NCBI RefSeq assembly: GCF_010731895.1
Contig: NZ_AP022596.1
Location: forward strand, 2,170,001-2,234,000
Length of the DNA stretch: 64,000 nt
Direction: 5' to 3'
Source of the DNA: Mycolicibacterium helvum
GTDB lineage: Bacteria > Actinomycetota > Actinomycetes > Mycobacteriales > Mycobacteriaceae
A model generated the notes under the pieces. The model was not told the DNA's origin. It did not search any database and saw nothing but the letters and a program-made list of their open reading frames with translations. Position 1 is the first letter of the stretch. Each line of letters opens with the position of its first letter. Both the position numbers and the translations under genes were made by a program. Below are positions 35,153 through 44,425 of the stretch, one piece after another.

Positions 35153-35842
35153 AGTCGTACGCCGAGCTCACGGCGCGAACGGTCAGGGAGGTCCCGTTCG
35201 CGGGATACGCCGTCGCGCGAGGAGCGTAAAGAGGTCACTCGCCGGGCGATCATCGCGGCCGCGCTCAAGCTGCTCGACGAGCGTAGTTTCAGCGGCTTGA
35301 GCCTGCGGGAGGTCACCCGCGAGGCCGGGATCGTGCCCGCGGCGTTCTACCGACATTTCGAATCGATGGAAGCCCTCGGTTTGGTCCTCATCGACGAGTC
35401 GTTCCGCACGCTACGAGAGATGCTGCGCAGCGCCCGCGCCGGCAAACTCGACCCAAACCGCGTGATCGAGTCGACGGTGGAGATCCTCGTCGCAGGGGTG
35501 GCCGAGCAACGCGAGCACTGGCGGTTCATCGGACGCGAGCGTTCCAGCGGCGTGACAGTACTGCGGTACGCGATCCGCACCGAGATCCGGCTGATCACCT
35601 CGGAGTTGGCCACCGACCTGGCCCGCTTTCCCGCCCTGAACACCTGGAGCACCGAAGACCTCAACATCTTGGCCAGCCTGTTCGTGAACTCGATGATCAT
35701 CATCGCCGAAGCGATCGAGGACGCCCACGATGCGGCCGCGCTCGACGAGATCAAGCGCACTGCGGTCAAGCAGCTGCGGATGATCACCGTCGGCGTCAAC
35801 GCCTGGCAGCCCGAGCAAGGCGGGGACGCAGCCGAGCTTTAA
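35147..35842 (+). CDS. TetR family regulator of the desaturase system
   Basis: A 231-residue regulator with an Arg/Ser-rich N-terminal tail and HTH SLREVTREAGIVPAAFYRHF. It is of the group that controls unsaturated fatty acid genes in actinobacteria, by context. The GTG at 35147 is chosen; it lies in a palindrome, so self-repression is likely. The longer frame overlaps the reductase start on the other strand. Confidence 0.88.
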   Translation: MNSRTPSSRRERSGRSRSRDTPSREERKEVTRRAIIAAALKLLDERSFSGLSLREVTREAGIVPAAFYRHFESMEALGLVLIDESFRTLREMLRSARAGKLDPNRVIESTVEILVAGVAEQREHWRFIGRERSSGVTVLRYAIRTEIRLITSELATDLARFPALNTWSTEDLNILASLFVNSMIIIAEAIEDAHDAAALDEIKRTAVKQLRMITVGVNAWQPEQGGDAAEL

Positions 35843-35887
35843 CCGGCGAACACGTGCAGTCTGGGCGCATCCGGGTATACCGCCGCC

Positions 35888-36568
35888 ATGGAAAAGGCCC
35901 AGCCGGCGGTGCTCTTCGACATCGACGGCACCCTGATCGATTCGAACTACCTACACGTCCACGCCTGGCTGCGCGCGTTTCACGAAGCGGTCCTGCCTGT
36001 CCAGGCCTGGCACATCCACCGCTCGATCGGGATGGACGGCGCCACGCTGGTCGACGAACTCTCCGAGGGCGCCGACGACGATGTGCAGAAGCGGCTCAAG
36101 GACTTACACACCCGGTACTACGAGGCTGGCGGTGAGCTGCTGACCGCGTTGCCCGGCGCACGCCAGCTGCTGCACCGGGTGGCCGAACTCGACCTGCAGG
36201 TCGTGCTGGCGACCTCGGCGCCGGAGAACGAACTGGCCATGCTGCGTTCGACCTTGGCTTGTGATGATCTCGTATCGGCGATCTCCTCCTCAGAAGATGT
36301 GGAGCAGGCCAAGCCCAGTCCCGACATCGTCAACGTCGCTCTGGAGAAAGCCGGCGTGACAGCGCGCGACGCTGTGTTCGTCGGCGACACCGTCTGGGAC
36401 GTCGAGGCCAGTGCCCGCGCCGGGGTGCCGTGTATCGGCGTGCTCTCCGGCGGAGTGTCGCGCGGTGAGCTCGAAGATGCCGGCGCCGCCGCGGTTTTCA
36501 ACGATGTCCAGCACCTGTGCGAGCACCTCGAGGATTCGCCGATTGCCGTGCTGATCGGTCGCCGATGA
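35888..36568 (+). CDS. HAD superfamily hydrolase
   Basis: A 226-residue phosphatase-type HAD protein. Motif I DIDGTLID carries the nucleophile Asp, ATSAPENE provides motif II, the Lys of EQAKPSPD motif III, and FVGDTVWDVEAS motif IV. The cap is the small helical type near residues 20-85. The substrate is unknown (phosphoglycolate or sugar phosphates are common). The stop overlaps the next ATG (ATGA). Confidence 0.9.
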   Translation: MEKAQPAVLFDIDGTLIDSNYLHVHAWLRAFHEAVLPVQAWHIHRSIGMDGATLVDELSEGADDDVQKRLKDLHTRYYEAGGELLTALPGARQLLHRVAELDLQVVLATSAPENELAMLRSTLACDDLVSAISSSEDVEQAKPSPDIVNVALEKAGVTARDAVFVGDTVWDVEASARAGVPCIGVLSGGVSRGELEDAGAAAVFNDVQHLCEHLEDSPIAVLIGRR

Positions 36569-37272
36569 CCCTCGACGAGCTGGTGACGCTCTATCGCGAC
36601 CCGCCCGACGGGGTGCGGGTCAACATGATCATGTCGCTGGACGGCGCGGCCGAGTTCGGCGGCCAAGCCGGGCCGCTGTCGGATGCGACCGACCAGGGGC
36701 TGTTGCGTGCCCTGCGCGGCTATGCCGACGTGGTGCTGGTCGGCGCGGGCACGGTGCGTGCCGAGGGCTACGGCCCGGTGCGATTGACCGCCGACCAGTG
36801 TGCCGAGCGGTGGGAACGCTCGGGCGTCGCTTCCGCCCCGCCGATCGCGGTGGTGACGCGTACCGGCCACGTGCCCGCATCGTTGTTCGCCGCCCCCGCG
36901 CAGCGTCCCATCCTGGTCACCACCGCGCACTTGGCGCACGCCCACCCGGAACTGCGTGAACACGCCGATCTACTCATCGCCGGCGACACCGCGGTCGACC
37001 TCGCGGCAGCAGTGACGGCCCTGCGGGCGGGCGGCATGCACCGGATTCTCTGCGAAGGTGGTCCCACCCTGCTCGATGAGCTGGTGGCCAACGACCTGGT
37101 CGACGAGATGTGCCTGACCATTTCCCCCACCCTGGCCGCAGGACCCGCGACGGACCGCCCCGGAGCGCCGGCTTTGACCGCGCCCACCCGCTTGGCGCTG
37201 GGCCACGTCGTGACCGTGAAGGACTACGTCTATCTGCGCTACGTCCGCCCCGGTCACGACGCAACTCCGTGA
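36565..37272 (+). CDS. RibD C-terminal/dihydrofolate reductase-like pyrimidine reductase
   Basis: A 235-residue RibD reductase-domain protein without the deaminase half. Family marks are VNMIMSLDGAAEFGG near the start, GAGTVRAEGYGPV, and RILCEGGPTLLDELV. It is related to M. tuberculosis Rv2671, a stand-alone RibD-like reductase. It may act in riboflavin or folate-type reductions using NADPH. It starts within the HAD stop, and an HAD phosphatase next to it would fit the riboflavin pathway's dephosphorylation step, though this is inference. Confidence 0.85.
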   Translation: MTLDELVTLYRDPPDGVRVNMIMSLDGAAEFGGQAGPLSDATDQGLLRALRGYADVVLVGAGTVRAEGYGPVRLTADQCAERWERSGVASAPPIAVVTRTGHVPASLFAAPAQRPILVTTAHLAHAHPELREHADLLIAGDTAVDLAAAVTALRAGGMHRILCEGGPTLLDELVANDLVDEMCLTISPTLAAGPATDRPGAPALTAPTRLALGHVVTVKDYVYLRYVRPGHDATP

Positions 37273-37374
37273 GCCGAATTGTCACGACAGTCACAAACCG
37301 CTCTGCACTGATTTGGCGCCGTCGGTTCCTGGGTATTCCGGACAGTCCAGCCCGCCAATTCAAGGGAGCTCTCC

Positions 37375-39507
37375 GTGACCAACGCCGCCGCATATGAGGT
37401 ATGGCCAGGCAAGGCCTACCCATTGGGCGCCTCCTACGACGGCTACGGCACCAACTTCGGGGTGTTCTCCGAAGTGGCCGAGCGGGTCGAACTGTGCTTG
37501 TTCGACGAGGACGGAACGGAGACTCGAATCGTTCTGCCCGAGGTGGACGGGTTCGTCTGGCACGGCTACCTGCCAGGCATCGAACCTGGCCAGCGCTACG
37601 GATACCGGGTGCACGGCCCCTACGACCCCGCCGAGGGGCAGCGCTGCAATCCGAACAAACTGCTGCTGGACCCGTACGCCAAGGCCATCGACGGTCACTT
37701 CGACTGGAATCAGTCGCTGTTCGGCTACACCTTCGGCGACCCGAACAGCCGTAACGACGACGACTCGGCGGCGAGCATGCCCAAATCGGTGGTCATCAAT
37801 CCGTACTTCGACTGGGGTGTGGACCGCCCGCCGCAACGCGAATACGCCGACAGCATCATCTACGAGGCACACGTCAAAGGGTTGACCCAGACCCACCCCG
37901 ACATCCCCGACGCCATCCGGGGAACATACTCAGCGATCGCGCATCCCGCGATCATCGAACACCTGAAGTCGATGGGCGCCACGGCTATTGAACTGATGCC
38001 GGTGCACCACTTCGCCAACGATTCCACCCTGATCGACAAGGGCCTGTCAAATTATTGGGGCTACAACACAATTGGGTTCTTCGCCCCCGACAGCAAGTAC
38101 TCGGCCAGCAGCACGCCCGGCGGCCAGGTGCAGGAATTCAAGGCAATGGTGCGTTCGCTGCACGAGGCCGGTATCGAGGTGATCCTCGACGTCGTCTACA
38201 ACCACACCGCCGAAGGCAACCACCTGGGGCCGACGGTGTCGTTCCGCGGCATCGACAACAGCGCCTACTACCGGCTCGTCGAGGACGACAAGCAGTACTA
38301 CATGGACTACACCGGAACCGGCAACAGCCTCAACGTCGGTCACCCGCATTCACTGCAACTGATCATGGATTCACTGCGCTACTGGGTACTCGAGATGCAC
38401 GTGGACGGCTTCCGCTTCGACCTCGCCGCGACGCTGGCCCGCGAGTTCTACGACGTCGACCGGCTGAGCACCTTTTTCGAACTGGTGCAACAGGATCCGA
38501 CAGTCAGCCAGGTGAAGCTCATCGCCGAGCCGTGGGATGTCGGTCCCGGCGGCTACCAGGTCGGCAACTTCCCTCCGCAGTGGACGGAGTGGAACGGCAA
38601 GTTCCGCGACACCGTCCGCGACTTCTGGCGCGGAGAAGACGCCAGTCTCGGCGAGTTCGCCTACCGGCTGACCGGTTCACCTGACCTTTACGAGCACACC
38701 GCACGCCGACCGGTCGCCTCGATCAACTTCGTCACTGCGCACGACGGCTTCACGTTGCGAGACCTGGTGTCCTACAACGAGAAACACAACGAAGCCAACG
38801 GTGAGGGCAACAACGACGGCGAGAGCAACAACAGCTCGTGGAACTGCGGCGTGGAGGGGCCCACCGACGATCCCGAGATCAACGCACTCCGGGACCGCCA
38901 GCAGCGCAACCTGATTGCCACAACGATTTTGTCGCAGGGCGTCCCGATGATCTGTCACGGTGACGAACTGGGTCGTACCCAGGGCGGCAACAACAACGGA
39001 TACTGCCAGGACAACGAGATCACCTGGATCGACTGGGCCGGCGCCGACACCGAGCTGCTGGAATTCGTCGCGTCGGTGTCAGCGGTGCGTGCAGCCCATC
39101 CCGTATTCCGCCGACGGCGGTACTTCACCGGCCGGCCAGTTCGGCAGCGCGGAAGCGAAGGCCTGCCGGACATCTCCTGGTTCCGCCCGGACGGGTCGGA
39201 GATGAACGACGAGGACTGGGATTCTGGCTTCGGTAAGTCGGTGGCGGTCTACCTCAACGGGCACGGCATCCCCGATCTGGACGCCCGAGGTCAGCGGGTC
39301 ACCGACGACTCGTTCGTCTTGTGCTTCAACGCTCACCACGAACCCATCGAGTTCACCCTGCCGCCGCCCGAGTTCGGTAAGGCTTGGCAACCAGTCGTCG
39401 ATACCGCGACCGGGCTCGGGGAGATCGACGATGCTGCGGCGGTAAAGGCGGCGGGGCCGTTACGGCTCGAGTCTCGGTCGATGCTGGTGCTACGCGCGTC
39501 GGAGTAG
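37375..39507 (+). CDS. glgX: Glycogen debranching enzyme
   Basis: A 710-residue GH13 enzyme that removes alpha-1,6 branches from trimmed glycogen. It has an N-terminal CBM48 (about 10-110), then the barrel with DVVYNHTAEG, nucleophile Asp in GFRFDLA, acid Glu in IAEPWD and the transition-state pair in FVTAHDGF. The GTG start has GGGAG upstream. It stands alone here, without the treY/treZ genes that accompany glgX in M. tuberculosis, so it may be a second copy. Confidence 0.94.
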   Translation: MTNAAAYEVWPGKAYPLGASYDGYGTNFGVFSEVAERVELCLFDEDGTETRIVLPEVDGFVWHGYLPGIEPGQRYGYRVHGPYDPAEGQRCNPNKLLLDPYAKAIDGHFDWNQSLFGYTFGDPNSRNDDDSAASMPKSVVINPYFDWGVDRPPQREYADSIIYEAHVKGLTQTHPDIPDAIRGTYSAIAHPAIIEHLKSMGATAIELMPVHHFANDSTLIDKGLSNYWGYNTIGFFAPDSKYSASSTPGGQVQEFKAMVRSLHEAGIEVILDVVYNHTAEGNHLGPTVSFRGIDNSAYYRLVEDDKQYYMDYTGTGNSLNVGHPHSLQLIMDSLRYWVLEMHVDGFRFDLAATLAREFYDVDRLSTFFELVQQDPTVSQVKLIAEPWDVGPGGYQVGNFPPQWTEWNGKFRDTVRDFWRGEDASLGEFAYRLTGSPDLYEHTARRPVASINFVTAHDGFTLRDLVSYNEKHNEANGEGNNDGESNNSSWNCGVEGPTDDPEINALRDRQQRNLIATTILSQGVPMICHGDELGRTQGGNNNGYCQDNEITWIDWAGADTELLEFVASVSAVRAAHPVFRRRRYFTGRPVRQRGSEGLPDISWFRPDGSEMNDEDWDSGFGKSVAVYLNGHGIPDLDARGQRVTDDSFVLCFNAHHEPIEFTLPPPEFGKAWQPVVDTATGLGEIDDAAAVKAAGPLRLESRSMLVLRASE

Positions 39508-39690
39508 GGCGCCCAATCGCTCGAAATGCGCTTCGGGCAACGAGATTTGGGAACACGGCCGATCCCCTCCCCTCCGGGGGACCCGCCATGACCCGTCTGG
39601 CGCTAGGCCCAATTATCACAATGGGGAACGCGCGAAGCGCACTTTTCGCAAACCTGAATTCAAGTATTTCCAGTCACGCAGCAACCGTTC

Positions 39691-39719
39691 AGGAAGCAGC
39701 GCCATTGGCGCTGCTTCCT
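39691..39719. terminator. Strong convergent hairpin between glgX and GNAT genes
   Basis: Perfect 13-base arms AGGAAGCAGCGCC and GGCGCTGCTTCCT with a 3-base loop, between two converging genes. No T-run on either side. The remaining sequence 39508-39690 holds no gene I can support. Confidence 0.65.
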
Positions 39720-39790
39720 ATCGCGGTGCCCGCCACATCCGCCCTATCGCGGTGCCCGCCACATCCGCCCTATCGCGGTGCCCGCCACAT
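39719..39790. repeat. Tandem 26-base repeat at the 3' end of the GNAT gene
   Basis: Units at 39719-39744, 39745-39770 and a partial 39771-39790 are identical (core TATCGCGGTGCCCGCCACAT). The last unit encodes the final residues MWRAPR and stop of the acetyltransferase; the others lie beyond its stop. It looks like slippage or duplication of the gene's own tail. Confidence 0.85.
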
Positions 39791-40378
39791 AGGCCACAAC
39801 GACGGCCCGCCCTCGGGCAGCTCGATCTCCCCGGTCACCTCGAAGCCGAACCGCTCGTAGTAGGGGACGTTGTCGGGGTTACTCGACTCCAGATAGGCCG
39901 GCGCGTATTCGGCGTCGCACCGATCCAGCCTGGACTGCATGAGCGCGTGGCCGAAGCCGCCGCCCCGCACGATGGGGTCGCTGCCGATGACGGCCAGATA
40001 CCAGTGCGGTTCCTCCGGATGGTTGGCCTTCATCAGGTCGGTGACCGCCCGTCCGGCGGCCAGCCGACCTCGAAAGGCGCGCACGACGCCGGGCAGCATG
40101 GCGAGTTGCTCGCGCGGTGACTGCAGCCAGCCCCCGGGGGGATCCCACAGCGCGGCGGCCGCCACCCCGTCCTCGGCCAGGGCGACCTCGCAGCCGCGGC
40201 CGGCCAGGAAGTGGTGGCGAGTCAGGGCACCGAACAGTCCCGGCAGTGCCGCCGTGCGGCGGTCGGTGTCCGGTTGCACCCAGGCCATTACCGGGTCGTC
40301 GTGAAATGCCCGGGCCAGCACCCGCGCCAGCGCGGGTATGTCGCCCTTGCGGGCTGGGCGGACGTCGATGGGCACCAC
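39770..40378 (-). CDS. GNAT family N-acetyltransferase
   Basis: A 202-residue acetyltransferase. The acetyl-CoA loop region reads VRGGGFGHALMQSRL (about 138-152), preceded by WYLAVIGSDP and followed by the typical NVPYYERFGFEVTGE. The substrate is unknown. GTG start. The stop lies in the tandem repeat. It follows the SDR gene by 6 bases on the same strand, so they are probably cotranscribed. Confidence 0.87.
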   Translation of the reverse strand: MVPIDVRPARKGDIPALARVLARAFHDDPVMAWVQPDTDRRTAALPGLFGALTRHHFLAGRGCEVALAEDGVAAAALWDPPGGWLQSPREQLAMLPGVVRAFRGRLAAGRAVTDLMKANHPEEPHWYLAVIGSDPIVRGGGFGHALMQSRLDRCDAEYAPAYLESSNPDNVPYYERFGFEVTGEIELPEGGPSLWPMWRAPR

Positions 40379-40384
40379 TGCAGG

Positions 40385-41284
40385 TTAGCCACCCAAATTA
40401 AGTTCGGCCTGTCGCTGAGACCACTCCCACAACCGGGTTGCCTGCTCGGGGTCAACGGCCCAGGCCGCGTAGCCACCCTCCGTGCCTTCCACGAATGGTT
40501 CGGCCAGCCGACAGTCCTCCAGATACCGCCCGCCGAGCCCCCCGAGTTCGGGGCTGGTGGCCGCCCACACCGTGGTGGCCGCACCGTGCACGACGTCGGT
40601 CACCTCGAGGTTGGCCAGCGTGCCGCCCTCGCTGAAATCATCACGGGTCATGTGCCGGGCCAGGTCGGTGTGGACCACCCCGGGATGCACGGCGAACGAG
40701 TGCACGCCGCGGGGGCCCCAGCGTCGCTCGGCCTCGACGGTGAACAACACGTTGGCCGTCTTGCTCTGCCCGTAGGCCTGCCACTTGTCGTAGGCGCTTT
40801 CGTCGTCGTAGTTGGGATCCGCCCAGCGGATCCCGCTCAGTTGGTGCCCTCGGCTGCTGAGGTTGACGATGCGGGTGCCGTCCCCGAACACCTCGGCCAG
40901 GCCGGTGGTGAGCACGAAGTGACCGAGATGGTTGGTGCCGAGCTGCATTTCGTAGCCCTGCGCGGTGCGGGTCAGCGGCGGCGCCATCACCCCGGCGTTG
41001 TTGATCAGAACATCGATGCGGTCGTGGCGCCCGGCGATGGCTTCGGCGGCGGCGCGGGCTGAGCGGAGGTCGCCGAGTTCGAGTGGGACCGTCTCGCAGT
41101 CGATGGCCGCGCGGGTCTTCTCCACATCACGTACCGCGGCGATGACCCGCGCCCCGGCCGACTGCATGGCACGGGCGGTGTGCAACCCCAGGCCTGTCGA
41201 GGCACCGGTGATTACGACGGTGCGCCCGGTCAGATCGACGCCGTCGAGAACGTCGGCGGTGGTCATGGTGCTCGTCGTGGTCAT
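40385..41284 (-). CDS. Short-chain dehydrogenase/reductase
   Basis: A 299-residue classical SDR of the retinol-dehydrogenase/WW-oxidoreductase-like group. Visible: TGASTGLGLHTA, NNAGVMAPP, Ser in NLSSRGH and YGQSKTANVLF with catalytic Tyr and Lys. ATG 41284 follows GGGAGATCC; the longer frame upstream is non-coding. The 5' flank (41281-41317 and 41326-41336) resembles the 3' end of the enoyl-CoA hydratase gene 4 kb away. Confidence 0.9.
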   Translation of the reverse strand: MTTTSTMTTADVLDGVDLTGRTVVITGASTGLGLHTARAMQSAGARVIAAVRDVEKTRAAIDCETVPLELGDLRSARAAAEAIAGRHDRIDVLINNAGVMAPPLTRTAQGYEMQLGTNHLGHFVLTTGLAEVFGDGTRIVNLSSRGHQLSGIRWADPNYDDESAYDKWQAYGQSKTANVLFTVEAERRWGPRGVHSFAVHPGVVHTDLARHMTRDDFSEGGTLANLEVTDVVHGAATTVWAATSPELGGLGGRYLEDCRLAEPFVEGTEGGYAAWAVDPEQATRLWEWSQRQAELNLGG

Positions 41285-41429
41285 GCCGGATCTCCCGTCT
41301 GGCCGGTGGCGGACCGCCGCCCGTTTCAGGTGCACCGTAGCCTCCCCGACCACCCCGTCGGCGTTCAGGTTGTCGGCGACGGTCGTTGCGTGCCGGCCAG
41401 GTCCGTGGCGTCCGGAATCTGGCAGTTCC

Positions 41430-42212
41430 TCAGCGATCTGAGCCCCGACGGTCCGGATCGACGGATTCGCGCCAGCGTGACGCCAGGTGCGTCGCCCCGG
41501 CTGCCGTCGCGGCACACATTGCCAACAACGCCGCCGAGGCCACCCAGTCCACACCCGAAGGGAGGTCGGTGTGCAGCGCAAAGTAAGCCGGCCACGATGT
41601 CGCCGCGTAGCCGATGGGAAGGATCATCACAGTGATGGTGAAACCGGTCAGCAAGCGGCGCCAGCCGCTGAGTGGGCTGGCCAACGCGTAGAGAAGGAAC
41701 CCACCGACCATCGGGTAGGTGACGGCTTGGGGTGCAACACCGAGGTATTTCATCGGCGGCTCACCGTAGTAAGTCCACAGTTGCAACGAATTCCCGAAGA
41801 TCTCCACACACGCCACCGAGACGAACAGTATGGCGGCCGCGATGTGCAGTGTGCGGCGAGGTACCCCCGCTTGCATGGCCTTGAACACCAGATACGGCGC
41901 CAGTCCTACCCACGGTAGATAACCCAGCACCAGGAACCACGGTATCGACCTCCCGAATGCGTGATATGCCATCGGGTTGTTCTCCGCGTACACGATCTTG
42001 CCCAGGATGTCGTAGATGGGTTCGTTCAGCGCCGCGAGAAGCGCTGCCCCGCAACACACAACCGGCAGCGCGTCGCGGTGCGTCAGCGCCAGTCGGAGGG
42101 CCGTGGCCAGTGCCGCGGCGACGAGAATTACGAAGATTCCCAAGAGGATTCGCGGGTCGATGACCGCGATCAAAGGCGGCGGTCCGGGCAGTCCCGAGTC
42201 GGCAAGGTACAT
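41430..42212 (-). CDS. Seven-helix membrane protein, paralogue A
   Basis: A 260-residue protein with about seven membrane helices. I do not recognise a named family. Conserved polar positions are RDALPV, LNEPIYDILGK and YAENNP, shared with the next gene, as is GWRR...WPAYFALH later. Acidic and Asn residues inside helices suggest an enzyme or carrier. GGGAG precedes the ATG. Second gene after the paralogue at 42259. Confidence 0.7.
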   Translation of the reverse strand: MYLADSGLPGPPPLIAVIDPRILLGIFVILVAAALATALRLALTHRDALPVVCCGAALLAALNEPIYDILGKIVYAENNPMAYHAFGRSIPWFLVLGYLPWVGLAPYLVFKAMQAGVPRRTLHIAAAILFVSVACVEIFGNSLQLWTYYGEPPMKYLGVAPQAVTYPMVGGFLLYALASPLSGWRRLLTGFTITVMILPIGYAATSWPAYFALHTDLPSGVDWVASAALLAMCAATAAGATHLASRWRESVDPDRRGSDR

Positions 42213-42258
42213 GATCAGGCTCCCGCGCGCTGATGAGAGTTCTGGCTGCCAGCCCCGG

Positions 42259-43089
42259 CTAACGATCCGCTCGCTGTCCTTCGGCGACGACGATGCCGTC
42301 CGGTCTTGCCGCCTGTCGGGTGCGCAACTCGGAAGCGACGAAGGCAGTCAGCCCGAACGACATCGCGATGGCATAGGCCGCCGCAACATATCCGGCCCAC
42401 TGCGGTGCATCAGAATGCAGCGCCAACCACACCGGCCACGCACACGCAGCGTGGGTCGTTCCGAATGCGGTCGCCGGCGTCACCAGGAACGCCGCGCGGC
42501 GCCAGCCCGTCAGACGGTCCTCCAAGGTGAGTACCAACCACACTCCCACCACTGCGGCCGCAGCATTGACGAAAGCCCACCACAGCGGAAAACCCAAGAG
42601 CTTCAAGGGCGAGAAGTCGTAGTAGAGGCCAACACCGAGCACGCTGACGCCCAGATACTCCACGATCAGATCCATGACGAACACCGCGGCGAACACCTTG
42701 TAGATCGACAACCCGTTGCCGACCAATCGAGATGCGATGTATACCGCGCCACCCCAAAACAAGGAGTAGCCCATCAAGAGGAACGCCGGCTGCGGCACGC
42801 CCATCCCGACGTAGACCACCCATGGGTTGTCGTGGGCGTACCAGACCTTGCCCAGGGTATCGACGGCTGGTTCCAAACCCATGGAGATGAGACCGCCGGC
42901 CAGCATCACCAACGGCAACGCATCGCGCTGACGGACTGCGTAGACGGCGCACCAGATCACCGAGACCACAAATGCCGCACCGACGACCAGGGTGTACGCC
43001 CACGCCGACGGTGACGCGGTGACCCACTCCGGACGTCCGCCCAATGCCACCACCGACATAACCATCGGGCTACCCACGTCCACTCCCAT
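42259..43089 (-). CDS. Seven-helix membrane protein, paralogue B
   Basis: A 276-residue paralogue of the gene at 41430: RDALPLV, LEPAVDTLGK, YAHDNP and GWRR...WPVWLALHSD line up. It is divergent from the TetR gene at 43164 and probably repressed by it. The EP.(Y/V)D..GK pattern recalls the third-helix region of AveC-type membrane proteins, but the match is weak. Confidence 0.7.
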   Translation of the reverse strand: MGVDVGSPMVMSVVALGGRPEWVTASPSAWAYTLVVGAAFVVSVIWCAVYAVRQRDALPLVMLAGGLISMGLEPAVDTLGKVWYAHDNPWVVYVGMGVPQPAFLLMGYSLFWGGAVYIASRLVGNGLSIYKVFAAVFVMDLIVEYLGVSVLGVGLYYDFSPLKLLGFPLWWAFVNAAAAVVGVWLVLTLEDRLTGWRRAAFLVTPATAFGTTHAACAWPVWLALHSDAPQWAGYVAAAYAIAMSFGLTAFVASELRTRQAARPDGIVVAEGQRADR

Positions 43090-43138
43090 ACCCCTCGGGA
43101 GCCGATTTGCCCAGTTGAGAGCCGATAGTTGTCATCGC

Positions 43139-43184
43139 CTCACGATAATGTGAGCATTAACTCATGTCTACTCACGTTCGTGAG
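43139..43184. promoter_or_regulatory. Two CTCAC/GTGAG palindromes at a TetR start
   Basis: CTCAC-N6-GTGAG (43139-43154) lies upstream of the ATG and CTCACG-TT-CGTGAG (43171-43184) lies in codons 3-7. Both share half-sites, so a dimeric regulator, probably the TetR itself, binds on both sides of its start. Confidence 0.55.
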
Positions 43185-43808
43185 GACGGTCCCGATGCTT
43201 CGAAACCCGGGATTCGGCGTCCTGTCCAGGCGAGATCGCGGGCCAAGGTCGATTCGATCCTCGGCGGAGCCGCTCGCGTACTCGCATCCCGCGGTTACTC
43301 AGCGACGACGACGAATCACATCGCCGACGCCGCGGGCGTCAGCATCGGGTCCTTCTACCAGTACTTCACCGACAAGGACGACGTAATTCGAGCTGTCGCG
43401 ACCATGTTCGCCCGTGAGGCGCTGACATTCTCCGGAGAGCACATCCACGACGGTGACGACGAGGCGACGCAGGTCCGGGCGTGGCTTGACGCGGTCTTGT
43501 CGCGCGCGACCCAGGACGAAGCCTTGATTCGCGTGCTCTTTCGGGAAGTGCCCTACACCTGGACCATTCCGGGTGTGCGTGAGGTCATGGACGAGTCACT
43601 GGCGGTGATCGAACGCCTTGGGCCGCTGAACCGCGTCGACGCTGCCCGCAAGCGAGATCAAGCTTTCGTGATCTTCAGGTCCATGCTGGCAGTCATCATT
43701 GACGTCGCTGCCGACCCGGTTCTTCAATCGCGACGGGAGAACATCGTGGACGAGCTGGCCCGCATGATCGAGTGCTATCTCATGTCCACTCGAGATCAGT
43801 CCGATTGA
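43164..43808 (+). CDS. TetR family regulator
   Basis: A 214-residue repressor with HTH TNHIADAAGVSIGSFYQYF (about 50-68) and a helical C-terminal ligand domain. It is the only rightward gene in the membrane-protein module and sits between the paralogue pair and the AveC-like operon. Likely controls the divergent pair and itself. Confidence 0.9.
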   Translation: MSTHVREDGPDASKPGIRRPVQARSRAKVDSILGGAARVLASRGYSATTTNHIADAAGVSIGSFYQYFTDKDDVIRAVATMFAREALTFSGEHIHDGDDEATQVRAWLDAVLSRATQDEALIRVLFREVPYTWTIPGVREVMDESLAVIERLGPLNRVDAARKRDQAFVIFRSMLAVIIDVAADPVLQSRRENIVDELARMIECYLMSTRDQSD

Positions 43809-43831
43809 ATCAACAACGCCCGGTACCGATG

Positions 43832-44401
43832 TCACCCGTCGAGAGAACTGCGCACGTTCGCACCCTCGGTGAACATCTCGAAGATCAGTCGGGGTCGGTC
43901 GCCCGGTTCCACGTCCATCGACAGCGGTCCCGAATGGTCTTCGAGCGCGATCGCCAGTGCGGTGAACGCCACCGCAAGCCATTGGGCCGGAAGGTCCTTG
44001 CGCACAATCCCGGCCTTCTGCCACTGACGCATCAGCGGTATGAGTCCGATCGGGTCGGCACCACTGTGCAGGACCGGTGCCGTCCCGACAAGAAAGCGGT
44101 ACCGGTCGCCGAAGTCGGTGATCGCGGCAGCGAGCCGCCTCACCGCATCTCGACTCGGGTCAAGTTCAGCGATCTCGTCGACGAGCCGCCGACCTTCTGT
44201 GGTGGCACGTTCCGTGAGGCGTGCGATCAAGGCCTCCCGCGTCGGAAAGTGCCGATACAACGTGGCCCGGTGAATACCCACGCCCGCCGCCAGGGTCGTC
44301 ATTGACGCATCGGCGTCGGTGCGCAGCACGTCGATTGCGTACCGCATTATTTGATCTTCGACGCGGCGGGCATCCGCTCGGCGCCGCGGAGTCTCGACCA
44401 C
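43832..44401 (-). CDS. TetR family regulator
   Basis: A 189-residue regulator. The HTH reads MTTLAAGVGIHRATLYRHF (about 33-52). GTG start, 24 bases after the AveC-like gene on the same strand, so it is cotranscribed with it. A second TetR in a 4-kb module suggests two separate inducers. Confidence 0.88.
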   Translation of the reverse strand: MVETPRRRADARRVEDQIMRYAIDVLRTDADASMTTLAAGVGIHRATLYRHFPTREALIARLTERATTEGRRLVDEIAELDPSRDAVRRLAAAITDFGDRYRFLVGTAPVLHSGADPIGLIPLMRQWQKAGIVRKDLPAQWLAVAFTALAIALEDHSGPLSMDVEPGDRPRLIFEMFTEGANVRSSLDG

Positions 44402-44425
44402 CGAAGAATTATCTCAGAGCGCCAT

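Noticed and set aside
33073..35229. 718-codon rightward frame
   Set aside because: It is antisense to the desaturase and reductase genes with intact His boxes and Fe-S Cys; no domain is visible.
37273..37374. Riboswitch in front of glgX
   Set aside because: The gap is only about 100 bases and I see no conserved aptamer elements.
39719..39790. CRISPR-like array
   Set aside because: The 26-base units are directly tandem without spacers and include a gene's stop codon.
41281..41581. Longer SDR protein starting upstream of 41284
   Set aside because: The extra 99 codons are Arg/Pro-rich, partly overlap paralogue A on the same strand and lack a ribosome site; ATG 41284 has one.
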